From positions 2,138,627 through 2,202,626 of the forward strand of contig OZ023217.1 in NCBI GenBank assembly GCA_963995525.1: a stretch of DNA of 64,000 bases. The letters are read 5' to 3'. Shown in pieces: positions 12,901 through 27,900 of the stretch (position 1 is its first letter; each line of letters starts with the position of its first letter). Source of the DNA: Escarpia spicata. Taxonomy: Eukaryota; Annelida; Polychaeta; Sabellida; Siboglinidae. The position numbers and the translations under genes were made by a program. The notes under the pieces are model-generated. The model saw nothing but the letters and a program-made list of their open reading frames with translations. It was not told the origin of the DNA and searched no databases.

Positions 12901-15900
12901 AGGTCGTCAAATGTTGTGCACTTCTCAAAATAAAAAAGGAAAAGCATACTAGAATAGTATTTCTGTTTCATTTTATCTTTAGGAAAAAGATAATATCTAC
13001 CACCTACCTCTCTCTCTTAAACTGTGAAAGCACGTAACAGGAAACAGAAATATTCTGGTAAATCTGGACATAGTACAGCTTGTTTGTGACTGTCCTTAGT
13101 GATCCAGTGGACTTATTTATATTAGTAATATTGTAGAAGTATTTCTTTATTTGATTTTATACTGCTATACTTTAGTGATTAACTTATGCATTGTAATTTA
13201 TTAATTATATTATATTGTACTGTGTTTATTTTAAGTTAACATCTTACTACCATATTCCAAATATATTTAGTTTGCCTTTTATTTAATTTATTTATTAATA
13301 GTTTTATTACTATTGTATGGCACAATTTTTAGTTTAAATGACTGTTAGTACTAATATTTAGTTTAATGATCATGACGCATGATGTATTGTAAAGCCCATG
13401 AACAATTGTGGATCTGGCGCTATAACAAATCAAATATATTATTATTATTCCATTGACAGAGGCGCCTTCAATCCCCGAGACAACCCCGACCAACACAACC
13501 ATCATTGAGGGCAACAAGGTTATCCTACCATGCCCCGCCACGGGCACTCCCACCCCTGTGATCAAATGGTTCAAGGACGGCAAGCGCATCACAGGCAACG
13601 AACTAGGGATTATGATCCGCAGTGACGGATCGCTGCAGTTGGATCAAGCTCAGGGGGAGGACGCAGGCCACTACATGTGTGAGGCGACCAATGTGGCCGG
13701 CACGGAGAAACACGGCATCCACCTCAAAGTCTACCGTGAGTTCTTATCTCATTCACACTTCTCCTTCTCCTACTTATTGGCAGGGTCCATTTTTTTACAT
13801 TAACACTCTCGTGGTGAGAACACCTGAATCAGCCTGACTGCCACTCACGGTCAGAACAGCCGAATATGCTCGAATATAGGGGCATACTGGTAAAAAAGTA
13901 TTTATTTATTCGCATTCATGTTACTCGAGTAAATCACGATTCGTTGACAGCACCATCTTTTGATTGAATAGGATTCAATAGCAGGCACATATTTGCATTA
14001 ATCTGGCCTTGGAAGGGTCATGGTAGTGGGGGCAGGTAACATGTAACTTTTATCTTCATGCAACTTTAGTAGGTGTTGGTATGGACATGTGTACTACAAA
14101 AAAACCATGGCACTAGCGCCATATGTTATTAGCAGTGCTGTTTTTCATGTGTGTCTCGCAGTACACATTTGCAGTCAGTTTAAATTAAAATCAGTTTTTA
14201 TGTTCTAAAAGTTATACAATAATAATAAAAACTATTTATCATATCCTTGAATGGATTGATGATCTGGTTTCGTGGTTATTAATGTTTTACATAATTACCT
14301 CACGAGAGACTTGGAGAAAACTATGTTAAACATTGTTGCCTTTACTTAACTTAACGGTTCTGTTGACCTTTTTAGCAACATGTAAATGACCCGATTACGT
14401 AAACTGTGAAGTGACCAGTGTCTGTGATGTTTCAGTGCCACCGAGGTTCGTAGACGAGAAAGGTAACATCATAAAGCCCGAGGACAACATAGTCCCAGAG
14501 AACCCCCAGGTGGTGCGTGAAGGCACCGTGAAGCTGCACTGTCCCGCCAACGCCATCCCCCCACCCCAGATCACATGGTACAAGAATGGCAAGGAGTTGA
14601 TGCCTGAGGATTTTGGTGAGAGAATCGTAGTGCTTGACGACGGTCGGGAACTGATCATCTACGACACTGTTGTGAAGGACACAGCTCGCTACACTTGCAT
14701 TGCAAGGAATCTTGCCGGAGAAACGGAAAAGAACTTTGACCTTGATGTTCAAGGTGAGCGAACTTGCAGTTAGTTGGCGTGAATCTCTCATTGGTGTTTG
14801 TGTGAGGGATGATTTGTAACAATTGTTTCACATGTTGGTTAAAAATTAGAATCTTTTTAAACACATTTTTATGTTTTTTGCAGACACAAATTGCTGTTGC
14901 TTAACTTACAATCCTATTAACATTAATTAGCAATATCATTGAAATAGAATTTTAACTTTTAATAGATTATAGATTTTTTTATTATTATTAATTTTATTAT
15001 GTATTACAATTATTTTATTATTAGAGTATTGCGATATTGTGCCATGTTCATTTTTAAATATTAATAATTTTTAGTATAAGTATTTTAATTATTTATTTGT
15101 TTATTTAGCAATTACAGACCATGTTTTAAAATTTTGCATCACACAAAATTTTGGGTATAGATTAAATAAAAATATTTAATATTAATCAAAAATTGTATCT
15201 AATAATATATATTATTATAAAAGAATCTTATTGTTGTGTTTCTCAGTCCCCCCATCTGTGAACCCCACGGGTGAGGGTGGTAACATGGTGAACACAAACA
15301 TCTCGGTGATTGCGGAGAATGCAGTCATCATTGAGTGCCCCATCACAGGCACCCCCCAGCCAGAGATCATCTGGTACAAGGAGGGTGTGAAACTTCACCC
15401 TGAGAACGAGGTCATTATTATTTTATTATTGTTAGAATTCATAGTAGACTCAAGAAGAACCATGCGTTGGCATGTACACGTTCTAAAATGTAAAAATATG
15501 TGACTCATCTTAATAAAATGTTTCTCATTGTGGCTCTTGTTCACCAGACGGTCCAACAACAGGGTCAGTCTCCGGCGACACCCAGACTCCTACTAACCAG
15601 TAATAGAGGCAACCTCCTCAGCTGGGCTTGGACAGAGCACATCTTCGAAGCCACGCCAAACGCCATGGTTGCTTTGTTATAAACAACTATCAGCGTCACA
15701 AGTGACAGCGCTGTTGCGGTGAAAATACACAGTACGCCTGCGTGCATAGAGAATTATTCAAATTACCTCTTCACTGAACCAATGCGTGAAACTTCTTGCG
15801 TCACGTGGTTGCGTTGCTACCACGTGATCCGAACTTGTTTACACATCTGGCATTAGAAGGGGTGTGTTCCTTCCCTTCTGTAGGTCACAGTTCGCAATTA

Positions 15901-18900
15901 TTAGCATATTTGTGCCCATATTTGGAAAGACAATGTGTCAAATTTCGCGGGGATGTCTGATTTGTTAGGGATCATCCAAAAAATTAGTTTCCTCTCACTC
16001 CAGTCGCGTCCCGATGCCGACATGACAGACTTCTTTCAGTTCAAAAATCAGAGAGAGAGCCACCGCGCCTGGCGAATCAAGGGTTGCTGCGATCTGGGAC
16101 GAAGTCCGACATTCGTCAATGCCTCGATGCACCCAGGTGCAAGCAGCTGTTGCCAACAGTCGTGGTGTTGAATATGGCGGCAGTGATCCACATGGTGCGC
16201 CCCACAACAGCAAAGACATTCAGCGAGTACATGCCGCTCCACATCGTACCATTTCTGGAGGTCCAAATGAAGAGTGGTACAAAGCATCAACGTCGTATAT
16301 GATAATGCCCCAGTGGAAAATAACCTCAAAGCTCTCACGCAGCAACGACGCGGGAATGGCCCACGGACAAGAGTCGGCGATGGCAGCACTCCATTTCCGA
16401 AGCGTGAATGGAACAGCGGCTTCCTACAAAATGAGGAGAACAAAAAGGAGCTGTTCTCATTCATCAGCACACATATCTCCAAGACTGACATGGGTAGAAA
16501 GCTCCTCTTGAGTACCTACTTCGAGACTGCTCTCCAACAGGCGCAGTGACCTCGCAACACTTCAGCCGTGCAAGCATTCCGAGGTGGACACTAGGATCCT
16601 TCTGCATCTCGCACATGCTGCAGAGCAGGGTCATACAACAGCCTATGTTCGCACGGTGGACAGCGATGTCGTGGTTTTGGCAGTCCGTTTTTTCGAGACC
16701 CTCGGCTTATCGGAGCTCTGGGTGGGCTTCGGTAGCGGAAACAAGTACCGTGAAATTGCAGTCCATACCATCTACTTCGATCTCGGTCCGTCAAAGTCCT
16801 TGGCACTACCCCTCTTCCTCAGCTTAACGGGGTGCGAAACAACTTCACAGTTTCTTGGATGTGGCAAGAAGACCGCCTGGACAGCCTGGACCAGCATACC
16901 AGATCTCACCGACACTAGTGGCTCTCACGCACGACCCTGACATCTTCAATCTCGAGTCCATGCGTATGCAGCGAATCGAAGGGGGTGTGGTGCAGCTGGT
17001 GTCAATGAGGCCAGGCATCGCCTCTTCACTACTGGAAGGAAATCGCTGGAAAACATCCCAACTACCCAAGCCGTGCTGTTCTAGCATGTGAAGCGAGCGC
17101 TACAACAGACGAGTTTCTACTGGAGTCATGCCACCTCGATCCAGCAGGAAATCCCTGACTTCAGTGAGTGGGGCTGGCACAAAGATGGCACCAGTACATG
17201 GCAACCACTATGGTCCACTCTCAGCGACGCTTCAGTGGCATGTGTTATTCTCTTGCATTGTGGCTGCATCAAGGCATGCACGGGGAGGTGCAAATGCAAC
17301 CGCGCCGGTATCCGTTGAACGGCCCTCTGCAAATGCGAAGGCGGGTGCGTTAATAACGAGGGCGGTGATGACCAGTAGTACTTATTGCTGGCATCATAGA
17401 GTGCAAGCCAGAACGTACAGGTAGTAATAGTAATCATTGGTATATTGTTGCTAAAGTGGTCCTTGTATTGTAGTTTGAAAATTTATCGGCGTAGTAGCAT
17501 AGTTATAGCATTTTGTCAGCAGATGTCATCTCCAAAATATTTTAATAAAAATGGTTCCTGAATAATCTTTCTTCTATTTTTTAGTAGTAACTGCTGATAT
17601 TTGACCTTTGATCCCAAAATAGGATGACCATGACCTCAAATCGTCGAAATAAGATCAGAGTCGGATTCTGTTTTAAGTAATTATGTCGTATCACTCTGGT
17701 CAAGCAGTTACCCAGTGGTAGACGTGTGTTTTTCATTCACTGATTATTTTGGAATTTGTCAACTGCTATTAAATTTAATTATCCATCATGTGACCTGTTG
17801 CCTAGCAAAACCTCCATCCAGCCATCAGAAAACAGGTGGTGGGTTCGGACATTCTGTGATGTTTTGTTGAAATTCTGGTCACAAAAGTGTTTCTTATTAT
17901 GACAAAAACATAAGGCAAAGTTTTAAAAGTGACAACTGCATGCAGAAATATTTGATTTATGACAGAACAACACCTCATTTGATAAATGCATAAAATTTAT
18001 TATGGCGAAATGGGACAGCCCGGCCAGATTTCTTTGGGGCCAGCTGTGACAGCCTGAGAACAGGATGCAAGACCAGGATATTTCACATGACTGGACGTGA
18101 TCCTGGGTCAGTTACTTGATCATGTGACTGGCCACATGACCAGAATCCTGGGTCTGCATTCCTCTGGGTATCAAGCCGGGATATTTCACATGACCGGACG
18201 TGATCCTGGGCCAGCTACTTGATCAAAGGTCATCTAACTGCGGCCACATGACCAGAATCCTGGGTCTGAACCCATCTGGGTGTCAAGCCAACCCCTTGGA
18301 GATACTGACCCTCCTATCATTTACAAAGGTGGAGAAATGGGGCTGGTTGGTAGGTGACGTGCTACTTTGTTCGTGTTAGAGACAAAGATGGCGTCGAGCG
18401 TGGAAGTTGTTCTTCCTATAACCCTGGGCAAGTGTAGATGTTGGATAGCTTTACTTCCCATGCGTCACGTGCACAATTTTGATTGTTACAATTGTTACCG
18501 CGACATACTGGATACATCAATTGTTCATTATTATAATTCTATTAAAAAATAAATTGATACGAGAGCTTCATGTATATTGAGTGGATTAAGTCTTAAACAT
18601 TGTGTGTTATGTGTGTAGGTGAATATGCGGCTGCTGGACAGTGGGCGGCGCCTGGAGATTTCTGTAGCAGATACAACTGACACTGGCCGGTACAGGTGTG
18701 AGGGAGAGAACGCAGCCGGCAAGGCTTCCCTCGACTTTGACGTCGAAGTCCTAGGTGAGTGTCAGTCCTTGCTGTATTTCTTCCCGTCAAAACATGAGAT
18801 ATTGTTGTACAGTAGAAAATAAAAGCTAGTATAAACCAGGCAACATCAGCTATGGCAAGACTGAAACAATATGGAATAACAATAACATCACTACAGCCAC

Positions 18901-21900
18901 AAAGATCAAACTATGAGCCTATTGGTGACCATTCTTACCTATGGATGTGAAAGCTGGACCTTAAATGCAGAAACAGAGAGAAGGCTGCAAGCTTTCAAGA
19001 TGAAATGCTTACAAAGAATCTGGAAAATATATCATATAGAGAAGACAAGACCAACAAATTGATAAGAAACACCATCAACGTCTTGGCTGGACCTCAACAA
19101 CCTGTCCTAAAGGTAAACCAAAGAAAGAAAGCTACAGTGATATGGACACTCTGTGTTCACCACCTACTGCTGTGAGTGGGCCCCTGTTGTTTTCACATAT
19201 ATAATTACAATATATATATATAATTAATAAATTATATATCCATTACATTATATTTGTCTGGATAAATAAAAGTTAGAAACATCGTTATATATAATTACGA
19301 TATATATAATTTTTGTAGGGAATAAATAATTACTACAATTTTTTTTAAATATTTATAAACAGTGCTTCATAGTATAAAAATGATTTGGTTTATATTACTT
19401 TGTGAAAACAAAGAAAAATGTGTCAAGAAAATCAATGGCTTGGTGTCAGACCTGAATTGGCATTGCCCGATTGTAAAATAAATTACACGAAACCAAAGCG
19501 TCTACCAATTGAGCTACTGAGATCGACAGAAATTCACTGACTGATTTAAGTTATGATACAACTCCTCCTTCATAATATTATATCGATGTTCTAATGATAT
19601 GGGATAATACGTTAACGTTACTTTCTGTAGCTGGATACAATATCTGTTTCCTATGTATGTTTATTGGTGTAGATTATCTCCGGTGGGTTGCAATCGATAT
19701 AATTATTCTGAAAACGAGTCAAAGCTCAGCGAAACCTGGTCGACTTGTAGGTCCATTCGCATTCATTGTTTTGAATAAAATTGGATTCATGTGGAACCGT
19801 AAGATAACTGCTTGTTCCTCAACGATGACTAGTGTTCGTATTACATTGGAATATCGCACCGTAACTCATTCTGACGCTAAGTGTGGGTCCCATACTGTGC
19901 AGCCGTAGAATGGGGCGAACAAGGGTGACATAAGCTCTTTCTTTTAGGACCAGCGGACAATATTTCAGATTTCTCCTAAAGAATAATAAAATGGCATTAG
20001 CTTTGTTGCAAGTTTGGGAGATATGTGTTGACCATGATAAGTTGTCTGTGACCATTACCCCAAGATATTTCCCTGTGTGAACTTGTTTTAGTATATTAAA
20101 GCCAAGTGAGTATGATCTGGGTAATGTATTTGAATTTGGAGTTCTGGCGATTTGCATTACATTGCACTTTGTTGCATTTAAGTGCATACCCCAATTTTGT
20201 CTCCATTTAAGAGCATTTAAGTCGGTTTGAAAGACCAACCGTCTGTGTATGGATGGGTCTGTATTTAATCGTCTGCAAACAGATGGACATGTTATATGGG
20301 GGGGGGCATGTTATAGATCATCGGATTATAGGTATTTGTAATAAGAATTTTATAAAATGCTACTTGTTGTGAATGCATTGTGAAAACATTTTAAGCTATC
20401 AGAAAATACTGAAATTCCAAAATGTAAAAAAAACTCGCAGCTATCTTTAACATGTATGGTCCATTTTGGTCGCATGTTTGACCATGTTTGAGCGAGATTA
20501 GTGATATGAATCCACAATCAATAGACCACATATTTGGCACATTTCTTGACAAGAGCATTTAGTTTACATATGCAAAGTTTCAAAGAAATTAAAAATTTAA
20601 TTTGACTTAGTTTTAAGTACCGACTGTGTTGCATTGCAGTGCCGGCTGGCATTGAGAACTCTGAGGTGGTGTCTGAGCCAAAGGTGATGATCAACAAGTC
20701 CATCACCCTGTCGTGTCCTGCCACGGGCATCCCTATCCCCGAGGTGATGTGGTTGAAGGGGGGGACACCCATCCTACGCAACTCCAGCAAAGTGTTCATC
20801 CTTGACAACGGCTGGAGACTGCTGATAGATGGTGCGGAGGTGAAGCACACCGGACGCTACTCCTGTCAAGCCAAGAACAAGGCCGGATGGACAGAGAAGT
20901 TCTACAACCTGCATGTGCTTGGTTAGTGTCATAGCTGACAGATTTCTGTTTGCAATATTCCCACAGATGCTCTGGAAATACCTGCAACAGGTCGGCCTAT
21001 GTTACCAACAGTATATCATTGATCACTTTGACACCTTGGTGCACATAGGGAAGTTGCAGAAATCAAACGTTTTGTATATACATAATATTATTAATGAATT
21101 ATATTTATGCTTTTATTGCTTTATTTTTAACATATACTTTGAATGCATATATGTATGTAATAATTATAATCACTTTATTTTGTCCATAAAATATATAAAT
21201 TTTGTACTGAGTGCCCATAAGAACATAATATTTAAATCACATTGCAGTATGTATATAACAAAACCAAGTATGTAGACAATTGTTAATTAGTGATACTGAG
21301 TTTTATACATGAATAACAATATAATCATGAACATCTTATGGTCATGACATACCAGCAGTAGAAAGTTAATTAAATATCTTAAGACAATATGGCAATATTA
21401 AAAAAGACTGATAAAATTGACCAATTGTCATGTATGGTTTTTATTAAACTATTCTAGATTATGATGTGAATGCATAAATTGACATTGGTGCAGTCAGTTA
21501 AGAAATACTGATTACTAACTCAACTCAACATTGTGTCTACTGACAGTACCGCCGTTGATTGACCGCGGCAGCACCGACACCAACCCGAAGGTGGTAGTGA
21601 ATAACACGGTGGTTGTCAACTGTCCTGTCACTGGCATCCCCGTGCCCCAGATCCAGTGGCTGCGTAACAGCGTCCTGCTAGATGTCATCCGCTACCCCAA
21701 CATCGAGCTTGTGGCCAACGGCCGCCAGCTGCGCATCAAGAATGCACGAGTGTCGGATGCCGCCAACTACCGCTGTGTTGCGTTGAACGACGCAGGGGAG
21801 GACAGCGTCGACTTTGACCTTGAAGTACATGGTGGGTAGACAGACAGTTTATTTTTGTGCTATACGCAGTAGCGCAGTAGCTGGAGCATTGGACCCTCGA

Positions 21901-24900
21901 CTGAGAGAACCCGGGTTCGAATCCTATACTGCCATGTTGAATCTTGCGCAAGTTCGTTCACTCTACTTTGCTCCAGTTCACTCAGGTGTATGAATGAGTA
22001 CCTGGCTGTAGACTACGGATGATATGTGTTTACAAATAGTCTTCACGCTAGTAGAATGTTTCTCGGAGAAGTCAAGACGGTGTTTTATTGGGCAGGTCTA
22101 CCAGGGAGTAAAGTGTAAAGCACTTTGAGCTGTCCTGAAGACTGGGTACTATGCTGTATAAGAAATTACCATTACATTTGTTAAAGCCTCCAGTTTGCAT
22201 TGCATTGTCCACTACTTGTCCATAGCTGTAATCTGGCCATAATGGATACATGGCACATTGTCCGCTGTGGACGGGTATTACTGTAACAATGGTCGTGTTT
22301 AAAATACTGGTTTTTGATACTTTTTACATGAATAATTACTTATGAAAACAAATCAGTTCGTTTAATTAAAAAAATATGTGTGGACTATATATCTTAAATA
22401 AACAGTAAACTAATAGATAAGTTATTTAATACGTTATACTACAGTTTCAAATGATAAACGAATACCCAACATAGCAATGTTGCTCAGTTTGAGTAATTCA
22501 TATTAGTCAAAATAAATATATTAAAATAAAAAAAACCTTGTGTGTTTAGTGCCGACCTTCATTGATAAGGAGGACTTGGACCGCACCCCAAATGTGATCA
22601 TAAACACCCCCCTGGTGCTCGAATGTCCAGCCATCGGCATCCCCATGCCCCAGGTGAAGTGGTTCAAGAACGGAAAGCCCATTGACCTCCTCAATAACCC
22701 CCACATCAAGATCCTGAAGGTGAAGGACGGACGTCCACTGAAGATAATGACGGCCCAAGTCAACGACACCGGCATCTACGAGTGTCGCGCTGAGAACGAG
22801 GCCGGCACAGACAAGATCAGCTACAAAGTCAATGTGCATGGTAAGTCCGGTTGTAGTTGTACACAAGTTTACCGACTCTAATAGTATACACTTTTTGTTC
22901 CCGAATGCAGGAACTTGAGCTTTCTTGGTTGTCATGCGAACTCTGTGGAATTTGCTCCCCGTTAAATTAGCAGGAAATATAGTTTTATTTTGCCGTCATC
23001 TAAAAACCTATCTTTTAAATATTGCATATCCTCTTTAGCTTCATAGCCATGCCATCAATCAGTTGAACATGATCATGAGATTGCTTAATCCTTAGTTTTT
23101 GCTGCGTCACAGAGCTCGATTTTGGAGAAAATTGGAACTAAAGAAGACATTTTATTATTACGATTTTTTATTTTATTAAAAAAAATATCCAACAGTAGGC
23201 ATAGACACAGCATGATGTAGAAGATAATTTTGGAATATTTTCCCCTGTGCAACATTGGCTAACTCACCTTGTTAGAAATGGATGCCTGGTCGTACTTATG
23301 TGGAGCGTGGTGATGTAGTGACTAGAACGTTGGCCTGTCAGTCGAGAGATTCCAGGTTTAAATACTCCTGCTGCTGTTACGAACCATAGGCAAGTTCTTT
23401 CACTCTATGTTGCTCCAGTTCACTCAGTTGTATGAATGAGTACATGGCCATAGACAGTGGTGGATATTTGTGTAGGAATAGTCTTCGTGCAGTATTGCAA
23501 CGTCAGTGAATTCTTCCCAGAGAAGTTGAGATGGTGTTTGATTGAACATGCCGGGGGATAAAATGTAAAGCACTGTGAGCTAAGGACTGGATTCTGTGGT
23601 TTTTAATAACTAATAACCAAAGATTGAGGAGAATGGTTCTGATGCAGATGTAATCATGTTTTGACAGTGTCCCCAATGATAGATGAGAATGGTTCTGATG
23701 TGGATGTAATCATGTTTTGACATTGCCCCCAATGATAAATGAAAATGGTTCTGATGCGGATGTAATGATATTTTGACAGTGTCCCCAAAGATAGATGAGA
23801 ATGGTTCTGATGTAGATGTAATCATATTTTGACAGTGTCCCCAAAGATAGATGAGAATGGGTCTGATGTAGATGTAATCATATTTTGACAGTGTCCCCAA
23901 AGATAGATGAGAATGGTTCTGATGTGGATGTAATCATGTTTTGACATTGCCCCCAAAGATAGAGGAGAATGGTTCTGATGCGGATGTAATCATGTTTTGA
24001 CAGTGTCCCCAAAGATAGATGAGAATGGTTCTGATGCGGATGTAATCATGTTTTGACATTGCCCCCAATGATAAATGAAAATGGTTCTGATGCGGATGTA
24101 ATCATATTTTGACAGTGTCCCCAAAGATAGATGAGAATGGTTCTGATGTAGATGTAATCATATTTTGACAGTGCCCCCAAAGATAGATGAGAATGGTTCT
24201 GATGTAGATTTAATCATATTTTGACAGTGTCCCCAAAGATAGATGAGAATGGTTCTGATGTGGATGTAATCATGTTTTGACATTGCCCCCAAAGATAGAG
24301 GAGAATGGTTCTGATGCGGATGTAATCATGTTTTGACAGTGTCCCCAAAGATAGACGAGAATGGTTCTGATGCGGATGTAATCATGTTTTGACATTGCCC
24401 CCAATGATAAATGAAAATGGTTCTGATGCGGATGTAATCATATTTTGACAGTGTCCCCAAAGATAGATGAGAATGATTCTGATGTAGATGTAATCATATT
24501 TTGACAGTGTCCCCAAAGATAGATGAGAATGGTTCTGATGTAGATGTAATCACATTTTGACAGTGTCCCTAAAGATAGATGAGAATGGTTCTGATGTGGA
24601 TGTAATCATGTTTTGACATTGCCCCCAAAGATAGAGGAGAATGGTTCTGATGCGGATGTAATCATGTTTGGACAGTGTCCCCAAAGATAGATGAGAATGG
24701 TTCTGATGCGGATGTAATCATGTTTTGACATTGCCCCCAAAGATAGATGATAATGGTTCTGATGCGGATGTAATCATGTTTTGACAGTGTCCCCAAAGAT
24801 AGATGAGAATGGTTCTGATGTGGATGTAATCATGTTCTGACATTGCCCCCAAAGATAGATGATAATGGTTCTGATGTGGATGTAATCATGTTTTGACAGT

Positions 24901-27900
24901 GTCCCCAAAGATAGATGAGAATGGTTCTGATGTGGATGTAATCATGTTTTGACAGTGCCCCCCAAGATAGATGAGAATGCGAGCACACCGGTCAACCCGC
25001 AGGTGATCATCAACCGAACCATCATCCTGAACTGTGCGGTTGGAGGCATCCCCAAGCCAACCATCAAGTGGCTGGCGGACGGCCGCCCCTTGGTGCTCGG
25101 CCCTCGCTTCCGTCTGCTCTCTGAGAACCGCCAACTTGAGATTGTCAGGGCCGAGGTGCCTGATCAGGCACGTTACACCTGCATAGCTAGCAACCCTGCT
25201 GGCGTCACAGACCGGGACTTTGACCTTGATGTGCTAGGTGGGTACCTGATGATGTCAGGAGGGTGTGGGGGGTAGTGTAGAGCACTGTTGATTGAGAAAT
25301 ACAGGGTTTGATTCCACCTGCTTTTGTTTTTAACTTGGGCAGTTTTGTTCACCCTGTTTTGTGTACATCTACATCGATAACGAGAAGAACCATTTGGTAT
25401 ATAATCCTGTGGTCAACCCCACGGACAGCATCAAACAATTTAAAATCAGAATAAAAATAGTTTTTTGTGTGTTTCTGATGAGATGGTAAAAGTCGTGGGT
25501 CCCACAAAGTCGTGGTGTCTGTGCCAGAGGGAGTAACAGACCCTTCATGGGGGGAATGTATAATCTGTTGTGAACTCACTAGCTCTCGAGAAGGAAACCT
25601 ATTGAAACAATCTTATTGGTGAGGTATTCAGTTGATGTTATATACATACAGAAACAACTAAATTTGTCAGTATGATTTTCTGAAGTGATAAACATGATTA
25701 AGATTCAGTAGCTCCATCTATGCATGTACCATGTATGCATTGTGATAGTAAAAACTAGTGCAATTTACAACTGGATAACTTTGATACTGACACAAAACCG
25801 ACAAAGACGGGGCAGTCCAACATCCATGAAGCCCATATGTAACTAATCAATTTATGGTCTTGGGAGGAAATTTAGTGGTGGAAATGGCCTCGCAAGGGGT
25901 TCTGGGTGTTGGTTTGGAGCAGTGCATTCTAGGTGGGTCCTGGGTGTTATTTTTGGAGCAGTGTGTTATGGGTTATGGTTTTTGAGGTGTGATGTGACTT
26001 CCAGTGCCGCCCTACATTGACGACAACAACGTGGAGACAAACCCGAAGGTGGTGAAAGGGCGTCACATTACCCTGAACTGCCCCGCGATGGGCATCCCGT
26101 ACCCGTCGGTGGTGTGGTTCAAGGAGAACGTTCCCATCAACGCTGACATCCGCCACCACATGCTGCAGCGCGGCCGGCGTCTGAGGATCACTGCGGCACA
26201 GGAGGAGGACACAGGCAGCTACACCTGCATCGCCACCAACATCGCAGGACAGTCTCGCAGGAACTTCAACCTACATGTACTCGGTCAGTCTCTGTTGCAC
26301 TGTGTATGTAGGACGTCATGTACTCAGTCAGTCTCTGTTGCACTGTGTATGTAGGACGTCATGTACTCGGTCAGTCTCTGTTGCACTGTGTATGTAGGAC
26401 GTCATGTACTCGGTCAGTCTCTGTTGCACTGTGTATGTAGGACGTCATGTACTCGGTCAGTCTCTGTTGCACTGTGTATGTAGGACGTCATGTACTCGGT
26501 CAGTCTCTGTTGCACTGTGTATGTAGGACGTCATGTGCTCGGTCAGTCTCTGTTGCACTGTGTATGTAGGACGTCATGTGCTCGGTCAGTCTCTGTTGCA
26601 CTGTGTATGTAGGACGTCATGTACTCGGTCAGTCTCTGTTGCACTGTGTATGTAGGACGTCATGTACTCGGTCAGTCTCTGTTGCACTGTGTATGTAGGA
26701 CGTCATGTACTCGGTCAGTCTCTGTTGCACTGTGTATGTAGGACGTCATGTACTCGGTCAGTCTCTGTTGCACTGTGTATGTAGGACGTCATGTACTCGG
26801 TCAGTCTCTGTTGCACTGTGTATGTAGGACGTCATGTGCTCGGTCAGTCTCTGTTGCACTGTGTATGTAGGACGTCATGTGCTCGGTCAGTCTCTGTTGC
26901 ACTGTGTATGTAGGACGTCATGTACTCGGTCAGTCTCTGTTGCACTGTGTATGTAGGACGTCATGTACTCGGTCAGTCTCTGTTGCACTGTGTATGTAGG
27001 ACGTCATGTACTCGGTCAGTCTCTGTTGCACTGTGTATGTAGGACGTCATGTACTCGGTCAGTCTCTGTTGCACTGTGTATGTAGGACGTCATGTACTCG
27101 GTCAGTCTCTGTTGCACTGTGTATGTAGGACGTCATGTACTCGGTCAGTCTCTGTTGCACTGTGTATGTAGGACGTCATGTACTCGGTCACTCTCTGTTG
27201 CACTGTGTATGTAGGACGTCATGTACTCGGTCAGTCTCTGTTGCACTGTGTATGTAGGACGTCATGTACTCGGTCAGTCTCTGTTGCACTGTGTATGTAG
27301 GATGTCATGTACTCGGTCAGTCTCTGTTGCACTGTGTATGTAGGACGTCATGTACTCGGTCAGTCTCTGTTGCACTGTGTATGTAGGACGTCATGTACTC
27401 GGTCAGTCTCTGTTGCACTGTGTATGTAGGACGTCATCTCTACATACCTAGTAATAATAATAATATATTTGATTTGGTTGGTATATATAGCACCAGATCC
27501 ATATTTGTCCACGGCGCTTCACAACATATAATAATAATGTATTACAAATACTACTTTTGGTCAGTCACTGTTGTGTAGCACATCATCAGTATCACTTCCT
27601 GTATTCATTATATTAAGCTTACACCCCCTTTTTAGTAGGGTTTGACACTGATCTCCAATGCCAATCTTGACTGTTGAATCCATCATTGTAATTTAATTTC
27701 TAACAATAATAACAATATATTTTATTTGGTATAGTGCCAGATCCAAATTTATCCGTGGCACTTCACAATATATTATAATAATAATGTATTATAAATTCTA
27801 CTTGTAATAAAAATTACAAGCGTAACTGTTCAATAATAATCAGTTTCTTGTAAAGCACAAAAGTAATGGGAATTATTTTAAATAGTTGTTTGACAAACGT

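Larger units (their letters stand above)
15411..18618 (+). other. Intron within Ig9 with decayed mobile sequence
   Basis: 3.2 kb. It holds a decayed copy of a repeat-family gene (about 15.9-17.4 kb), a dispersed repeat at 17,785-17,975 and a 110-bp tandem duplication at 18,071-18,288. Confidence 0.8.
18755..20639 (+). other. Intron Ig9-Ig10
   Basis: 1.9 kb with two LINE fragments, one on each strand. 19,150-19,800 is AT-rich and otherwise blank. Confidence 0.75.

Noticed and set aside
18593..18790. Minus-strand open frames overlapping exons (here and at most Ig exons)
   Set aside because: GC-rich exons lack stop codons on the complement. The plus-strand reading has Ig motifs, splice sites and phase agreement.
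21863..21935. tRNA-like A and B boxes that could mark a tRNA gene
   Set aside because: The sequence does not fold into a tRNA cloverleaf that I can recognise and recurs as the head of a SINE family with a common non-tRNA body.
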